From contig NZ_JACRTC010000007.1 of NCBI RefSeq assembly GCF_014385095.1, positions 1 through 64,000 of the forward strand: a stretch of DNA of 64,000 nucleotides, in the 5' to 3' direction. The notes beneath the pieces were generated by a model that was given only the letters and a program-made list of their open reading frames with translations, ran no database searches and was not told the DNA's origin. Origin of the DNA: Zongyangia hominis (GTDB taxonomy: Bacteria > Bacillota > Clostridia > Oscillospirales > Ruminococcaceae). Shown piece after piece: positions 41,942-50,074 of the stretch (the first letter of the stretch is position 1; every line of letters begins with the position of its first letter). The position numbers and the translations under genes are program-made.

Positions 41942-43261
41942 TTATTTTTCCTCCTTCGTTTGGTTTCTCAGGTCGACGACCCGCTTGGCCTTGCCGGCAA
42001 AGCGTTCGATCTGTTTGGGCTGGACCAGATTCACCTTGGCGTCCAGGCCCAGAACGGAGCGGAGCTTGTCTTTTATGGTGTGCTGGAGGTTTTCCAGCTC
42101 CGCGAAGCGCTCTAGGAGCGTCTCGTCGATGAGCTCGACGTTAATTTCCAGCTTGTCCATGAAGCCCTCTCTGGTGACGACGATCTGGTAATTGGGGCTG
42201 ATGCCCTTCATGCCCACGATGACGCTTTCGATCTGGGTCGGGAAGACGTTGACGCCCCGAATTTTGAGCATGTCGTCGGTGCGGCCCATGACCTTGTCCA
42301 TCCGGGCAAAGGTCCGGCCGCATTCGCACCTGTCGTAGTTGATGCGGGTGATATCCTTAGTCCGGTATCTGAGCAGCGGGAAGGCCTCCTTGCCCAGGGT
42401 GGTGATGACAAGCTCCCCCGTCGCGCCCCGGGGCAGAGTCTCTCCGGTGGCGCCGTCGATGATCTCGGGCAGGAAGTAGTCCTCGCTGATATGCAGTCCC
42501 TCCCGGCGCTCGCATTCGCCCGAGACGCCCGGCCCCATCAGCTCGCTCATGCCGTAGTTGTCGGTGGCGAAGATGCCCCAGGCCTCCTCAATGGCGTTTC
42601 GCATCTCCACCGTGGAGCCCTCGGACCCAAACAGGCCCAGCCGCATCTTGAAGTCGTCCTTTTGGTAACCCATCTCCCGGGCCACCTCCGACATATACAG
42701 GGCGTAGGAGGGGGTGGAAATGAGGGTGGTGGTGCCAAAATCATGCATGAGCATGATACTCTTCTCGGTGTTGCCGGAGGAGGTGGGCACCACGGTGGCG
42801 CCGATGCGCTCCAAGCCGTAGTGGAGCCCCAGAGCGCCGGTGAAGAGGCCGTAGCCGAAGGCGATCTGGGCAATGTCGTCCTCCCGTCCGCCGGCGGCCA
42901 CGATGAGACGGGCCATCAGGTCGGACCAGGTATCCAGGTCATTTTTGGTGTAGCCCACCACGGTGGGTTTTCCGGTGGTGCCGGAGGAGGCGTGCAGGCG
43001 CACCACCTTCTTCATGGGCACCGCGAACAGGCCGAACGGGTAGGTGTCCCGGATGTCGTCCTTGGTGGTAAACGGAATCCGCTCCACATCCCCCAGGGTC
43101 TTAATTTTGTCCGGGGTCGCCCCCGCCTTTTCCAGCCGCTCGTGGTAAAACGGCACGTTGTCGTAGCAATATTTCACGATGTGCTGCAGCCGCTCGAGCT
43201 GTATCCGCTCGATGCTGGCCCGGTCCATGGTCTCCAAATCTTTCTGCCAGAACACTGTCAT
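41942..43261 (-). CDS. paaK: Phenylacetate-CoA ligase
   Basis: The 439-residue enzyme is an AMP-forming ligase of the PaaK family: the phosphate loop LHASSGTTGKPTVVGYT, the adenylate motif DNYGMSELMGPG, and the C-terminal PaaK domain with GRTDDMLKIRGVNVFPTQIE. In this context it probably works on aryl-acetyl-CoA made by IorAB, or activates aryl acetates. ATG 43261 is very close to GGAGAG; GTG 43255 (VFWQKDLETM) has better spacing and may be the real start. It leads paaK-iorA-iorB-ACT. Confidence 0.94.
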   Translation of the reverse strand: MTVFWQKDLETMDRASIERIQLERLQHIVKYCYDNVPFYHERLEKAGATPDKIKTLGDVERIPFTTKDDIRDTYPFGLFAVPMKKVVRLHASSGTTGKPTVVGYTKNDLDTWSDLMARLIVAAGGREDDIAQIAFGYGLFTGALGLHYGLERIGATVVPTSSGNTEKSIMLMHDFGTTTLISTPSYALYMSEVAREMGYQKDDFKMRLGLFGSEGSTVEMRNAIEEAWGIFATDNYGMSELMGPGVSGECERREGLHISEDYFLPEIIDGATGETLPRGATGELVITTLGKEAFPLLRYRTKDITRINYDRCECGRTFARMDKVMGRTDDMLKIRGVNVFPTQIESVIVGMKGISPNYQIVVTREGFMDKLEINVELIDETLLERFAELENLQHTIKDKLRSVLGLDAKVNLVQPKQIERFAGKAKRVVDLRNQTKEEK

Positions 43262-43400
43262 CACTCTCCGAATCAAACATAAATTTAATTATACCGCAAA
43301 ATCCCGCACAATGCCACCATCCCGCGGGAGTTTCTCTCAAATTCCCGCCCTTTCGCCCGGGTTTTCCCCGCTTTTCCTGCAAAAAGCGCCGGAAAGCACA

Positions 43401-43432
43401 AGGAGAGAGGGGCGTTTCGCCCCTCTCTTTTG
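43401..43432. terminator. Terminator-like hairpin
   Basis: AGAGAGGGGCG pairs with CGCCCCTCTCT around a TTT loop, with TTTT on the plus strand. It separates the symporter gene from paaK. Confidence 0.75.
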
Positions 43433-43449
43433 TGCCGCCAAGGGTGGTT

Positions 43450-44934
43450 TTATTTGACAAAATAGGCCTTATCGTAAAAATGGGTGTTGTCTTGCACCTT
43501 CCCCATCTTCCCGGCGATGAGACTGCCCACAAAGCAGGCCACAAAGGAAACCGCCATGGCGGTGACGCCGAAGATGGTGGCCTGGGCGGAATTAAAGCCG
43601 CTGACAATCGCAAGCCCCAGCGAGACCACCGGGCCCGCGATCATGCCGCACCAGGCCCCCGCCCGGTTCATCCCCTTCCAGTAGAGCCCCAGCAGATAGG
43701 GGGCCAGGAAAGCGCCCGAAATGGTGCCCCAGGAAAAGGACATCAGGGTCAGGATGGGGGTCTTAAAGGAGGCGATCAGATAGGACGCCAGAATAAAGAC
43801 GGCGCACAGCACCCGCGTCAGGGTCAAAGTTTTGGCCTTGCTCTCGGCGAATTTGGGCACCCGGTCGGCCACTAGGTCCATGGAGATGGTCGAGCAGGAG
43901 GTCAGGGTAATGCCCGACAGGGTGGAAACCGACGCGGACACCACCAGTACGAGCACCACGCCCAACAGGACGACGGGCAATGTCTGGGTCAGAATCTGGG
44001 GGATAATGAGGTCGTAGTTTGCCTTGCCGCCCAGGGTGGGCACCTCGGTGAAAAAGAGCCGGGACAGGGAGCCGATATAGTAGGCGCCGCCCGCGATAAT
44101 CAGGGCGAACACGGTGGAAATTACGGTGCCCTTTTTGACGCCGTCCTCGTTTTTGATGCCGTAAAACTTGTGGACCATCTGGGGCATGCCCCAGCTTCCC
44201 ACGCTAGTCAAAAGAATAAGGCAGATGACGGACAAGGCCGTCTGGGGGGTGAAGAGGACGTCGGCCTGGGCAGTCATGCTCTCCCATACGCCGGAAACTC
44301 CCGCCGCTAAGCCTCCCACCTGGCCGCTCTCACTGACGAAGAAGAGCATGGCCGCCACGCCCACGAGCATGATAATGCCCTGGATAAAGTCGGCAAGCAG
44401 TGTGGCGAAATAGCCGCCCAGCACCAAATACAGCCCCGCCACCACCGCGATGGCCGCCATGGCAATCTGATAGGGCACATGAAGCACCGTCTCGCACAGG
44501 TAGCTCAGTCCCGAGTAGACGCTGGCCGAATAGGGGGTCATGAAGATAAAAATCATGATGGCCGCATAGAGCTTCATACTCCGGGAAAAATAACGTTTTT
44601 CAAAAAACTGGGGCATGGTCTTGATCTTCAGCCTCCTCGTGACTTCCCGGGTGCGGTTGGCCAGCACCTTCCAAGCCAGCCACGACCCCAGCACCGCGTT
44701 GCCGATGCCAATGAGGATGGCAAAGAGCCCGAAATCAAAGCCGGAGCGCCCCGCGTATCCGATAAAGATCACCGCCGAAAAGTAGGTGGTGCCAAAGCCA
44801 AAGGCCGAAAACCAGGGGCCCGCGCTCCGGGAGCCCACCACAAAGCCGGTGAGGGTGTCCGCCTTTTTAAAGCTGATAAACCCGGTGACCGCCATGAGTA
44901 TGACATACACCGCCAGAATGATCCATACTGTCAT
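43450..44934 (-). CDS. Sodium:solute symporter family protein
   Basis: The 494-residue protein has about 13 membrane helices and SSS-family landmarks: TGFVVGSRSAGPWFSAFGFG near the N-terminus, and ASVSTLSGITLTSCSTISMDL in the middle, which is the sodium-site region. The family imports proline, pantothenate, sugars or organic acids. The neighbourhood (paaK-ior) hints at an organic or amino acid, not proof. GGAGACGG precedes the ATG. It has its own promoter with repeats over it. Confidence 0.92.
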   Translation of the reverse strand: MTVWIILAVYVILMAVTGFISFKKADTLTGFVVGSRSAGPWFSAFGFGTTYFSAVIFIGYAGRSGFDFGLFAILIGIGNAVLGSWLAWKVLANRTREVTRRLKIKTMPQFFEKRYFSRSMKLYAAIMIFIFMTPYSASVYSGLSYLCETVLHVPYQIAMAAIAVVAGLYLVLGGYFATLLADFIQGIIMLVGVAAMLFFVSESGQVGGLAAGVSGVWESMTAQADVLFTPQTALSVICLILLTSVGSWGMPQMVHKFYGIKNEDGVKKGTVISTVFALIIAGGAYYIGSLSRLFFTEVPTLGGKANYDLIIPQILTQTLPVVLLGVVLVLVVSASVSTLSGITLTSCSTISMDLVADRVPKFAESKAKTLTLTRVLCAVFILASYLIASFKTPILTLMSFSWGTISGAFLAPYLLGLYWKGMNRAGAWCGMIAGPVVSLGLAIVSGFNSAQATIFGVTAMAVSFVACFVGSLIAGKMGKVQDNTHFYDKAYFVK

Positions 44935-44973
44935 TTTTCCGTCTCCTTTATCCGCCGGTTTTCCCGGCTCTCC

Positions 44974-45041
44974 ACTGCTTTAACGCGTTTATCCATTAAA
45001 GCATCTTGTGACAGTATACTGCTTTAACTCGCAAAAGTCAA
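44974..45041 (-). promoter_or_regulatory. Symporter promoter with repeated motif
   Basis: On the minus strand TTGACT (45041-45036), a 17-base spacer and TATACT (45018-45013) form a promoter. The plus-strand motif ACTGCTTTAAC occurs at 44974-44984 and again at 45018-45028, inside the promoter spacer; an inverted half, ATTAAAGC, lies at 44995-45002. This pattern suits cooperative binding of a repressor. Confidence 0.7.
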
Positions 45042-45044
45042 CAA

Positions 45045-45072
45045 AAAGGCAGGGGAAATCCCCTGCCTTTCG
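45045..45072. terminator. Terminator of mntP
   Basis: AAAGGCAGGGG pairs with CCCCTGCCTTT around an AAAT loop; the minus strand continues TTGTTGAC after a T run. It lies between mntP and the symporter promoter. Confidence 0.85.
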
Positions 45073-45167
45073 TCCAAAGTTTTGTTTTGTTTTTTGTCTG
45101 TCTTCGACAAAATGCCTGGAAACCGGCCCTGCAAACAGTCAAAATGAGGGGCCTGCCATCCGGCGGA

Positions 45168-45746
45168 TCACACGCCCAGCAGGTGCTCGAGGAGGATTTT
45201 GACGCCGATGAGCACCAGGATAACGCCGCCGAAGATTTCGGCCTTTTGCTTGAGGGCCCCGCCCAGCTTTTTGCCGATAAAACCGCCGACGAGGCAGCAG
45301 ACAAAGGTCACCGCGCCGATGAAGCCCACGGAGAGGAGGAGGTTCACCCGCATGATGGCCAGGCTGATGCCCACGGCCAGGGCGTCGATGCTGGTGGCCA
45401 CCGACTGCACCATCAAGGTGCGGAAGGTGAGGGTCTTGGCCGCCGGGCAGGCGTCCCCTTCGGGGGAGCGCAACTCCTGGACCGCCTCGGCCACCATCTT
45501 GCCGCCGATGACGCCCAACAGGATGAACGCGATCCAGTGGTCCACCGATTCGATGAGGCCGCTGAAAGTGGTGCCCAGGGCGTAGCCGATGAGGGGCATC
45601 AGGGCCTGAAAGACGCCGTAGGACAGCGCCATTCCCACCAAAGTCAGGCCCTTGACGTTGCGAAAACAAAGGCCGTTGGAGATGGAGACGGCAAACGCGT
45701 CCATGGAAAGCCCCAAGGCCAGCAAAAACAAGGTGAGTATACTCAA
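45168..45746 (-). CDS. mntP: Manganese efflux pump MntP
   Basis: The 192-residue protein has six membrane helices in two related halves, each with the MntP aspartate motif: ALGLSMDAFAVSISNG and SVATSIDALAVGISLA. MntP exports manganese. The start is a TTG at 45746 preceded by GAGAGAGGGA; the open frame to 45860 covers the promoter. No yybP-ykoY manganese riboswitch was seen; the leader is only about 40 bases. Confidence 0.93.
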   Translation of the reverse strand: MSILTLFLLALGLSMDAFAVSISNGLCFRNVKGLTLVGMALSYGVFQALMPLIGYALGTTFSGLIESVDHWIAFILLGVIGGKMVAEAVQELRSPEGDACPAAKTLTFRTLMVQSVATSIDALAVGISLAIMRVNLLLSVGFIGAVTFVCCLVGGFIGKKLGGALKQKAEIFGGVILVLIGVKILLEHLLGV

Positions 45747-45794
45747 AAAAATCCCTCTCTCCCATCGTCTTCCAGCAAGATCTGAAATATTAAA

Positions 45795-45823
45795 ATTGTA
45801 GCGGACTTTTCGCTCCCTGTCAA
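45795..45823 (-). promoter_or_regulatory. Promoter of mntP
   Basis: On the minus strand TTGACA (45823-45818), a 17-base spacer and TACAAT (45800-45795) lie about 50 bases before the TTG start. The rest of the 410-base gap to 46156 has no supported gene. Confidence 0.85.
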
Positions 45824-46081
45824 GGAATCCCTTCCGCTCTTTTTTACGGCTGCGCTTCAAAAAAGCAGGCGCCCAGGCACATCCGCGCTAAACCAACTCC
45901 GTGCCTTATGAGCGAAAAATAGCAGCTGCTGCGCTACGGCTGTTTTGTCCGCCGGCACGCCCGCCAAAGCCCGTCCGGATCAGAGACCGCTGGAGGGGTG
46001 GCCGGCTTATCATAAGCATAGTATCCGGGCCTTAGGAATATGACAAAGCCGCCAGAAATCGCTATGTTTACACTTTTTTCA

Positions 46082-46110
46082 TTGCTTTTAAAGGACCATT
46101 CGTGTACAAT
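46082..46110 (+). promoter_or_regulatory. Promoter of the DUF5685 operon
   Basis: TTGCTT, a 17-base spacer and TACAAT (46105-46110) lie about 46 bases before the TTG start at 46157. Confidence 0.65.
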
Positions 46111-46156
46111 ATTTTGTATTGTTTACCAAATAGCTTTCAGGCGGGACGGTGTTGCT

Positions 46157-47032
46157 TTGTTCGGTTATGTCAGGCCCTGTAAGCCGGAACTCAAAATCAA
46201 AGAGTTTGAAATCTACCAATCGGTCTACTGCGGGCTTTGCAAACAGCTGGGCCGCAGTTTTGGGTATTTTGCCCGCTTTACCCTCAATTACGACTTCGCG
46301 TTTCTCGCCATGTTGGACATGGCCTTGGACGGGTCCTGTCCCCGGTTTGAGCGGCAGCGGTGCTTTGCCAATCCCCTCAAAAAGAAAAACTGCTGTCTTA
46401 AAAACCCGTCCCTGGCTTTTTCCGCGGACGTGGCCCAGATCATGCTCTATTATAAGGTGCGCGACGACATGTCGGACGGCGGCTTTCTCGGAAAGCTCCG
46501 GGGGTATCTGCTCCTTCCCTTTGTTGGGCGCGCGCGGAAAAAGGCGGCCAAGAGGCGGCCGAAGATCGACGAAATCATGAAGGAGTCCACCGAGCGGCAA
46601 GCCGCGCTGGAACAGGCGGGGTGCCAACATGTGGACGAAGCCGCCCATCCATCCGCCGAGTTTCTCTCCCGCATCTGCGAGGAAATGGCCCGGGACGAGC
46701 GGCAAAAACGGGTGCTTGGCCGCTTCGGCTATCTTTTGGGCCGGTGGATTTATCTCATCGACGCCCTGGACGACATGGACGAGGACCTGGAAAAAGGAAA
46801 TTACAATCCTTTTCTGGCGGCGTATCAGATAAAGCCGGGAGAAAAGGAAAAGATAGAAAAGGTGGCCGAGGAGGCCAAGGGCTCCCTCAATCTGACCACC
46901 GCTGAAATCGGCGCGGCCTATGAGCTACTGGACATCCAGCGGTTTCGGCCCATTTTTGACAACGTCATCTATCTTGGATTTGCAGATACTATGAATCAAA
47001 TCAGAACAAAAAGGAGCAAACAACATGAGTGA
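46157..47032 (+). CDS. DUF5685 family protein
   Basis: The 291-residue protein matches the DUF5685 family of Clostridia: [32 protein letters not shown] at the N-terminus, with further cysteines in [17 protein letters not shown], and a helical domain with [27 protein letters not shown], an acidic motif like those of prenyl synthase-type folds. The reaction is unknown. The start is TTG 46157 behind GGCGGGACGG. It overlaps the J-domain gene by eight bases, so the pair is coupled. Confidence 0.85.
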   Translation: MFGYVRPCKPELKIKEFEIYQSVYCGLCKQLGRSFGYFARFTLNYDFAFLAMLDMALDGSCPRFERQRCFANPLKKKNCCLKNPSLAFSADVAQIMLYYKVRDDMSDGGFLGKLRGYLLLPFVGRARKKAAKRRPKIDEIMKESTERQAALEQAGCQHVDEAAHPSAEFLSRICEEMARDERQKRVLGRFGYLLGRWIYLIDALDDMDEDLEKGNYNPFLAAYQIKPGEKEKIEKVAEEAKGSLNLTTAEIGAAYELLDIQRFRPIFDNVIYLGFADTMNQIRTKRSKQHE

Positions 47033-47654
47033 TCCTTATAAGGTGCTGGGCGTATCCCCCAATGCCACCGACGAGGAAATCAAGTCGGCCTACCGGGAAT
47101 TGGCCCGAAAATACCATCCCGACCACTATGTCAACAATCCCTTAGGCGATTTGGCCGCCGAAAAGATGAAGGAAATTAACGAAGCCTACGACCAAATTCA
47201 GGCCTCCCGCAAGGCTGGGCACCAAAGCGGCGGCTACAATACCGGCTATGGCGCCGGTTACGGCGGTTCCGGCCGCTTTGCCGACGTGCGCCAGATGATT
47301 CAGCGGGGTCGTTTGGGAGAAGCGGAGGAAATCCTCGAGGGCACCCCCACTGACACCCGGGACGCCGAGTGGTATTTCCTCAAGGGCAGCGTCTTCTATT
47401 CCCGCGGATGGCTCGACCAGGCGTACAGTTATTTTAACCGGGCGGTCGCCATGAATCCCGGCAATCCCGAATATCGGGCGGCCCTCAACCAAATGGGTTC
47501 CCAGCGTGCCACCGGTTACAGCCAGAGCGCCCCGGGCGGCTACCGCACCAACCAGAACGCCGGCGGATGCTCTTCGTGCGACATGTGTAGCGGCCTTATC
47601 TGCGCCGACTGCTGCTGCGAGTGCATGGGCGGCGACCTGATCTCCTGCTGTTAA
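47025..47654 (+). CDS. J-domain protein with TPR-like and cysteine-rich C-terminus
   Basis: The 209-residue protein begins with a J domain ([28 protein letters not shown], with HPD at 31-33), which stimulates DnaK. A glycine/tyrosine-rich linker and a TPR-like helical segment (about 85-150) follow, then an unusual tail with nine cysteines in about 30 residues ([24 protein letters not shown]). The tail could bind metal or be lipid modified. It is coupled to DUF5685 by overlap, suggesting a dedicated chaperone adaptor for it. AAAGGAG precedes the ATG. Confidence 0.88.
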   Translation: MSDPYKVLGVSPNATDEEIKSAYRELARKYHPDHYVNNPLGDLAAEKMKEINEAYDQIQASRKAGHQSGGYNTGYGAGYGGSGRFADVRQMIQRGRLGEAEEILEGTPTDTRDAEWYFLKGSVFYSRGWLDQAYSYFNRAVAMNPGNPEYRAALNQMGSQRATGYSQSAPGGYRTNQNAGGCSSCDMCSGLICADCCCECMGGDLISCC

Positions 47655-47687
47655 GGCGACACTAAACGAAGGAAGGCTCAATTGACA

Positions 47688-48230
47688 ATGAAACGCAGCA
47701 CCAAAATCGCGCTGGGCGGCATGATCTCGGGTCTTTGTATCATGCTCATGTTTATGACGGGGCTCTTTCCCTTTGCGACCTATGCCCTCCCCGCCCTGGC
47801 GGGACTGATTCTGGTGGCCATGGTGGTGGAGTTTGGCTCCAAGCAGGCGCTGATCGTCTATGCGGCGGTGTCCATCCTCTCCATCTTTATGACGCCCGAC
47901 CGAGAAGCGGCCATCATGTTCATCGCCTTTTTCGGCCACTATCCCATCCTCAAAGGCATCATCGAGCAGATGATTCCCAACCGGGTATTGGAATGGGTGG
48001 TTAAACTCCTCACCTTTAACGCTTGCATCGTCGCGGGTTATCTCTTCATCATCAATGTCATGGGAATCTCCGAGGTCCTCGACTCCTTCGGCGACTTCGG
48101 ACGCTATTCGGTGCTGGTGCTGCTGGCGCTGGGCAATGTGGTCTTTATCATCTACGACTTCGCCCTCAGTCGCGTCATCTCCATGTACATCAACTGGTTT
48201 CGGCCCAAGTTTTTGCGCAAGATTAAATAG
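47688..48230 (+). CDS. Small integral membrane protein
   Basis: The protein of about 180 residues has roughly five to six membrane helices (ALGGMISGLCIMLMFMTGLFP, ALPALAGLILVAMVVEFGSKQALIVYAA) and resembles ECF-transporter substrate-binding S components in layout, although no vitamin type is recognisable. It follows the J-domain gene by 33 bases in the same direction. TTG 47682 is an alternative start. No ECF ATPase is in the window. Confidence 0.72.
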   Translation: MKRSTKIALGGMISGLCIMLMFMTGLFPFATYALPALAGLILVAMVVEFGSKQALIVYAAVSILSIFMTPDREAAIMFIAFFGHYPILKGIIEQMIPNRVLEWVVKLLTFNACIVAGYLFIINVMGISEVLDSFGDFGRYSVLVLLALGNVVFIIYDFALSRVISMYINWFRPKFLRKIK

Positions 48231-48237
48231 TGGAAGA

Positions 48238-48266
48238 CAAAGCCCTCATTGGAGGGCTTTCTTTGT
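48238..48266 (+). terminator. Terminator after the membrane protein gene
   Basis: AAAGCCCTC pairs with GAGGGCTTT around an ATTG loop and is followed by CTTTG. Confidence 0.8.
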
Positions 48267-48289
48267 GACTTCATAAAGGGGGACTTTCC

Positions 48290-49372
48290 TTGTTACGACG
48301 TAGTTTTCGCTGGGTGTCTGTGCTGCTGGCGGCCTGCCTGCTCTTTGCCCTGCCCGCTTTTGCCGCCCATCCGCTGGACAGCTCCATTGTGGAGGTCCGC
48401 GCCTATCTCGACCGGCAGGGCGACAGCGCCGTTAAGGTGCTCGCCGCCCGCATCACTGGAAATGAGCCAAAAGGGAAAGACGTCCGTGCCCTGCAAAAGG
48501 AGGCCGCGGGCGAGGACGCGTCCGATGTGGCCGCTCTCACCACCCGCATTCTGGCCCTGACCGCTGCGGGCACCGACCCGCGAAGCTGCGGCGGGCTCAA
48601 TCTTGTCGATCTCCTCTGCGCTTCCCCTCTGCTCGACAACGAGTCGCCCCGGGACCTGGCCTTCGCCTTACTGGCGCTTAGCTGCGGCGGCTTTGCCCCC
48701 ACGGACGAAACTGGCGCCTGGACAGCCGGACATATCCAGGAAACGTTGCTCGCCATGCAAAACCAGGACGGCGGCTTCGGACAGGTCAAAAACGCCATGA
48801 GCGACCCCCAGAGTACGGCCATGGCGGTGATCGCCCTGGCGCCTCTGGGCGGGACCCGGGGCGCGGTGGAGAAGGGCCTTGCCTATCTTGCCGGGGCGCT
48901 GCAAAGCGACGGGACCTATCTTGCCACCTCCGGGACAAAAAGCGCCGACGCGGTCAGTTGGACCATTTTGGCGCTAAACGCATCAGGCGCCTCTGTTCAG
49001 GACGAGCGCTTTCTCAAAAACGGGCGGCCCCTCACCGACACCCTCTTTCTCTTCCAAAACGACGACAATGGCTTTGCGGACGTCCTAGGGGAAAAGAGTG
49101 ATACGGCGTCCACCTTCCCCGCCCTGTGCGCCTTGCAGGCGGTGCGTGCCGGGGGCGCTCTCTTCGATTTTACAGCAGTGTCCCTCACTCCCTATGAAAC
49201 CAGCGCGGTCAAGACCTACGGCAGCTTTATCCTCATGACCATCGGCGTCATCGCGGTCGTCTATGTGATGCTCCTGCTCACCAAAAAGCTCGGGCCCAAA
49301 ATCGATGCGAAGCGCTCCCCACGGAACAAGGAGCATTTGCCGGCAGGGGACAACCCGCCGAAAGATGAATAA
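48290..49372 (+). CDS. Secreted, membrane-anchored protein with prenyltransferase/squalene-cyclase-like repeats
   Basis: The 360-residue protein has a signal peptide (MLRRSFRWVSVLLAACLLFA, cleavage near AFA), an alpha-toroid domain with repeat signatures LLAMQNQDGGFGQVK and LFLFQNDDNGFADVLG, and a C-terminal membrane segment (YGSFILMTIGVIAVVYVMLLL) with a short charged tail. This architecture is known from cell-surface proteins of Clostridia with no assigned activity. The TTG 48290 start follows GGGGGAC. It could belong with the DUF5685 genes but a terminator intervenes. Confidence 0.82.
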   Translation: MLRRSFRWVSVLLAACLLFALPAFAAHPLDSSIVEVRAYLDRQGDSAVKVLAARITGNEPKGKDVRALQKEAAGEDASDVAALTTRILALTAAGTDPRSCGGLNLVDLLCASPLLDNESPRDLAFALLALSCGGFAPTDETGAWTAGHIQETLLAMQNQDGGFGQVKNAMSDPQSTAMAVIALAPLGGTRGAVEKGLAYLAGALQSDGTYLATSGTKSADAVSWTILALNASGASVQDERFLKNGRPLTDTLFLFQNDDNGFADVLGEKSDTASTFPALCALQAVRAGGALFDFTAVSLTPYETSAVKTYGSFILMTIGVIAVVYVMLLLTKKLGPKIDAKRSPRNKEHLPAGDNPPKDE

Positions 49373-49430
49373 ATTCCAAATTTTTGTGCGAAACCACAAG
49401 AAAAAGCTAGCAAAAATCATGTAATTCACA

Positions 49431-49436
49431 TATAAT
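49431..49436 (+). promoter_or_regulatory. Likely -10 element of the glmS transcript
   Basis: A perfect TATAAT lies in an AT-rich stretch about 250 bases before the ribozyme core; the -35 region is poor. The leader between 49441 and 49687 shows no gene that I can support. Confidence 0.5.
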
Positions 49437-49687
49437 ATGGGTGTATGGCAGCGGGTTGTTTGCCGTGCACCTATTTTTATCGGTAAGCTTTGGCGACGGT
49501 CAACATGTACGCCCTGGGGTTGGCTCTCTTTTGCGTTCCAGCCCTGACAGGCCAAAAAGCGTGTGGACATTGTACGATTGCCGCGTTGCCAACATTGCCG
49601 TACGCTATTTTATGGAAAGGAAGGGGAGTGACACAGGGCAGAACAGGAAAAATAAAGGGAAAGGAGGATCGCGGGATCTTCACAAAA

Positions 49688-49831
49688 GCGCCATGCACCG
49701 CAGGGAACTGCACCCTGTGCGTTAACGAGGTGGGAGGAATATCGAATCTTCGGCGGATACCTCCCCGGCCGCGGATGACCGGCCGACATGCTCTCCACAA
49801 AATCCGGGGGCGACTCCGGGACAAAGGGAAA
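49688..49831 (+). promoter_or_regulatory. glmS ribozyme/riboswitch
   Basis: The conserved core is present in order: cleavage site A-GCGCC at 49687/49688, CAGGGAACTGCACCCTG (P2 region), GTTAACGAGG, TCGAATCTTCGGCGGATACC, a GGCCG-CGGATGAC-CGGCC helix, and GGGGGCGACTCCGGGACAAA at the end. Glucosamine 6-phosphate acts as cofactor for self-cleavage, which lowers glmS mRNA. The glmS start lies about 245 bases downstream, further than usual. Confidence 0.95.
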
Positions 49832-50074
49832 GCGCGCATCCATTTCGCCGCTGTTGCGGAAAAAGTGAAACATAACGGTTGAATCTTATAGATATCCGGC
49901 CCTTTGCGCAAAAAGGGTCCGGTGGCTCTGCGCCTTTTTGCGGCGTCTTGGAGCCAAAAGGCGGGGGCATAGCTGCGCCCGTCTCAATAGGTGTGCCGCT
50001 CGCCACAAAAAGCGGCTGCCGCGCCGGAAGGGCCGTCTTTGTGCGCCTTTCCCAGCGGGACACGGAGGTTTTTT

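Noticed and set aside
45747..45900. Manganese (yybP-ykoY) riboswitch before mntP
   Set aside because: The promoter lies only about 50 bases before the start codon and no riboswitch core is present.
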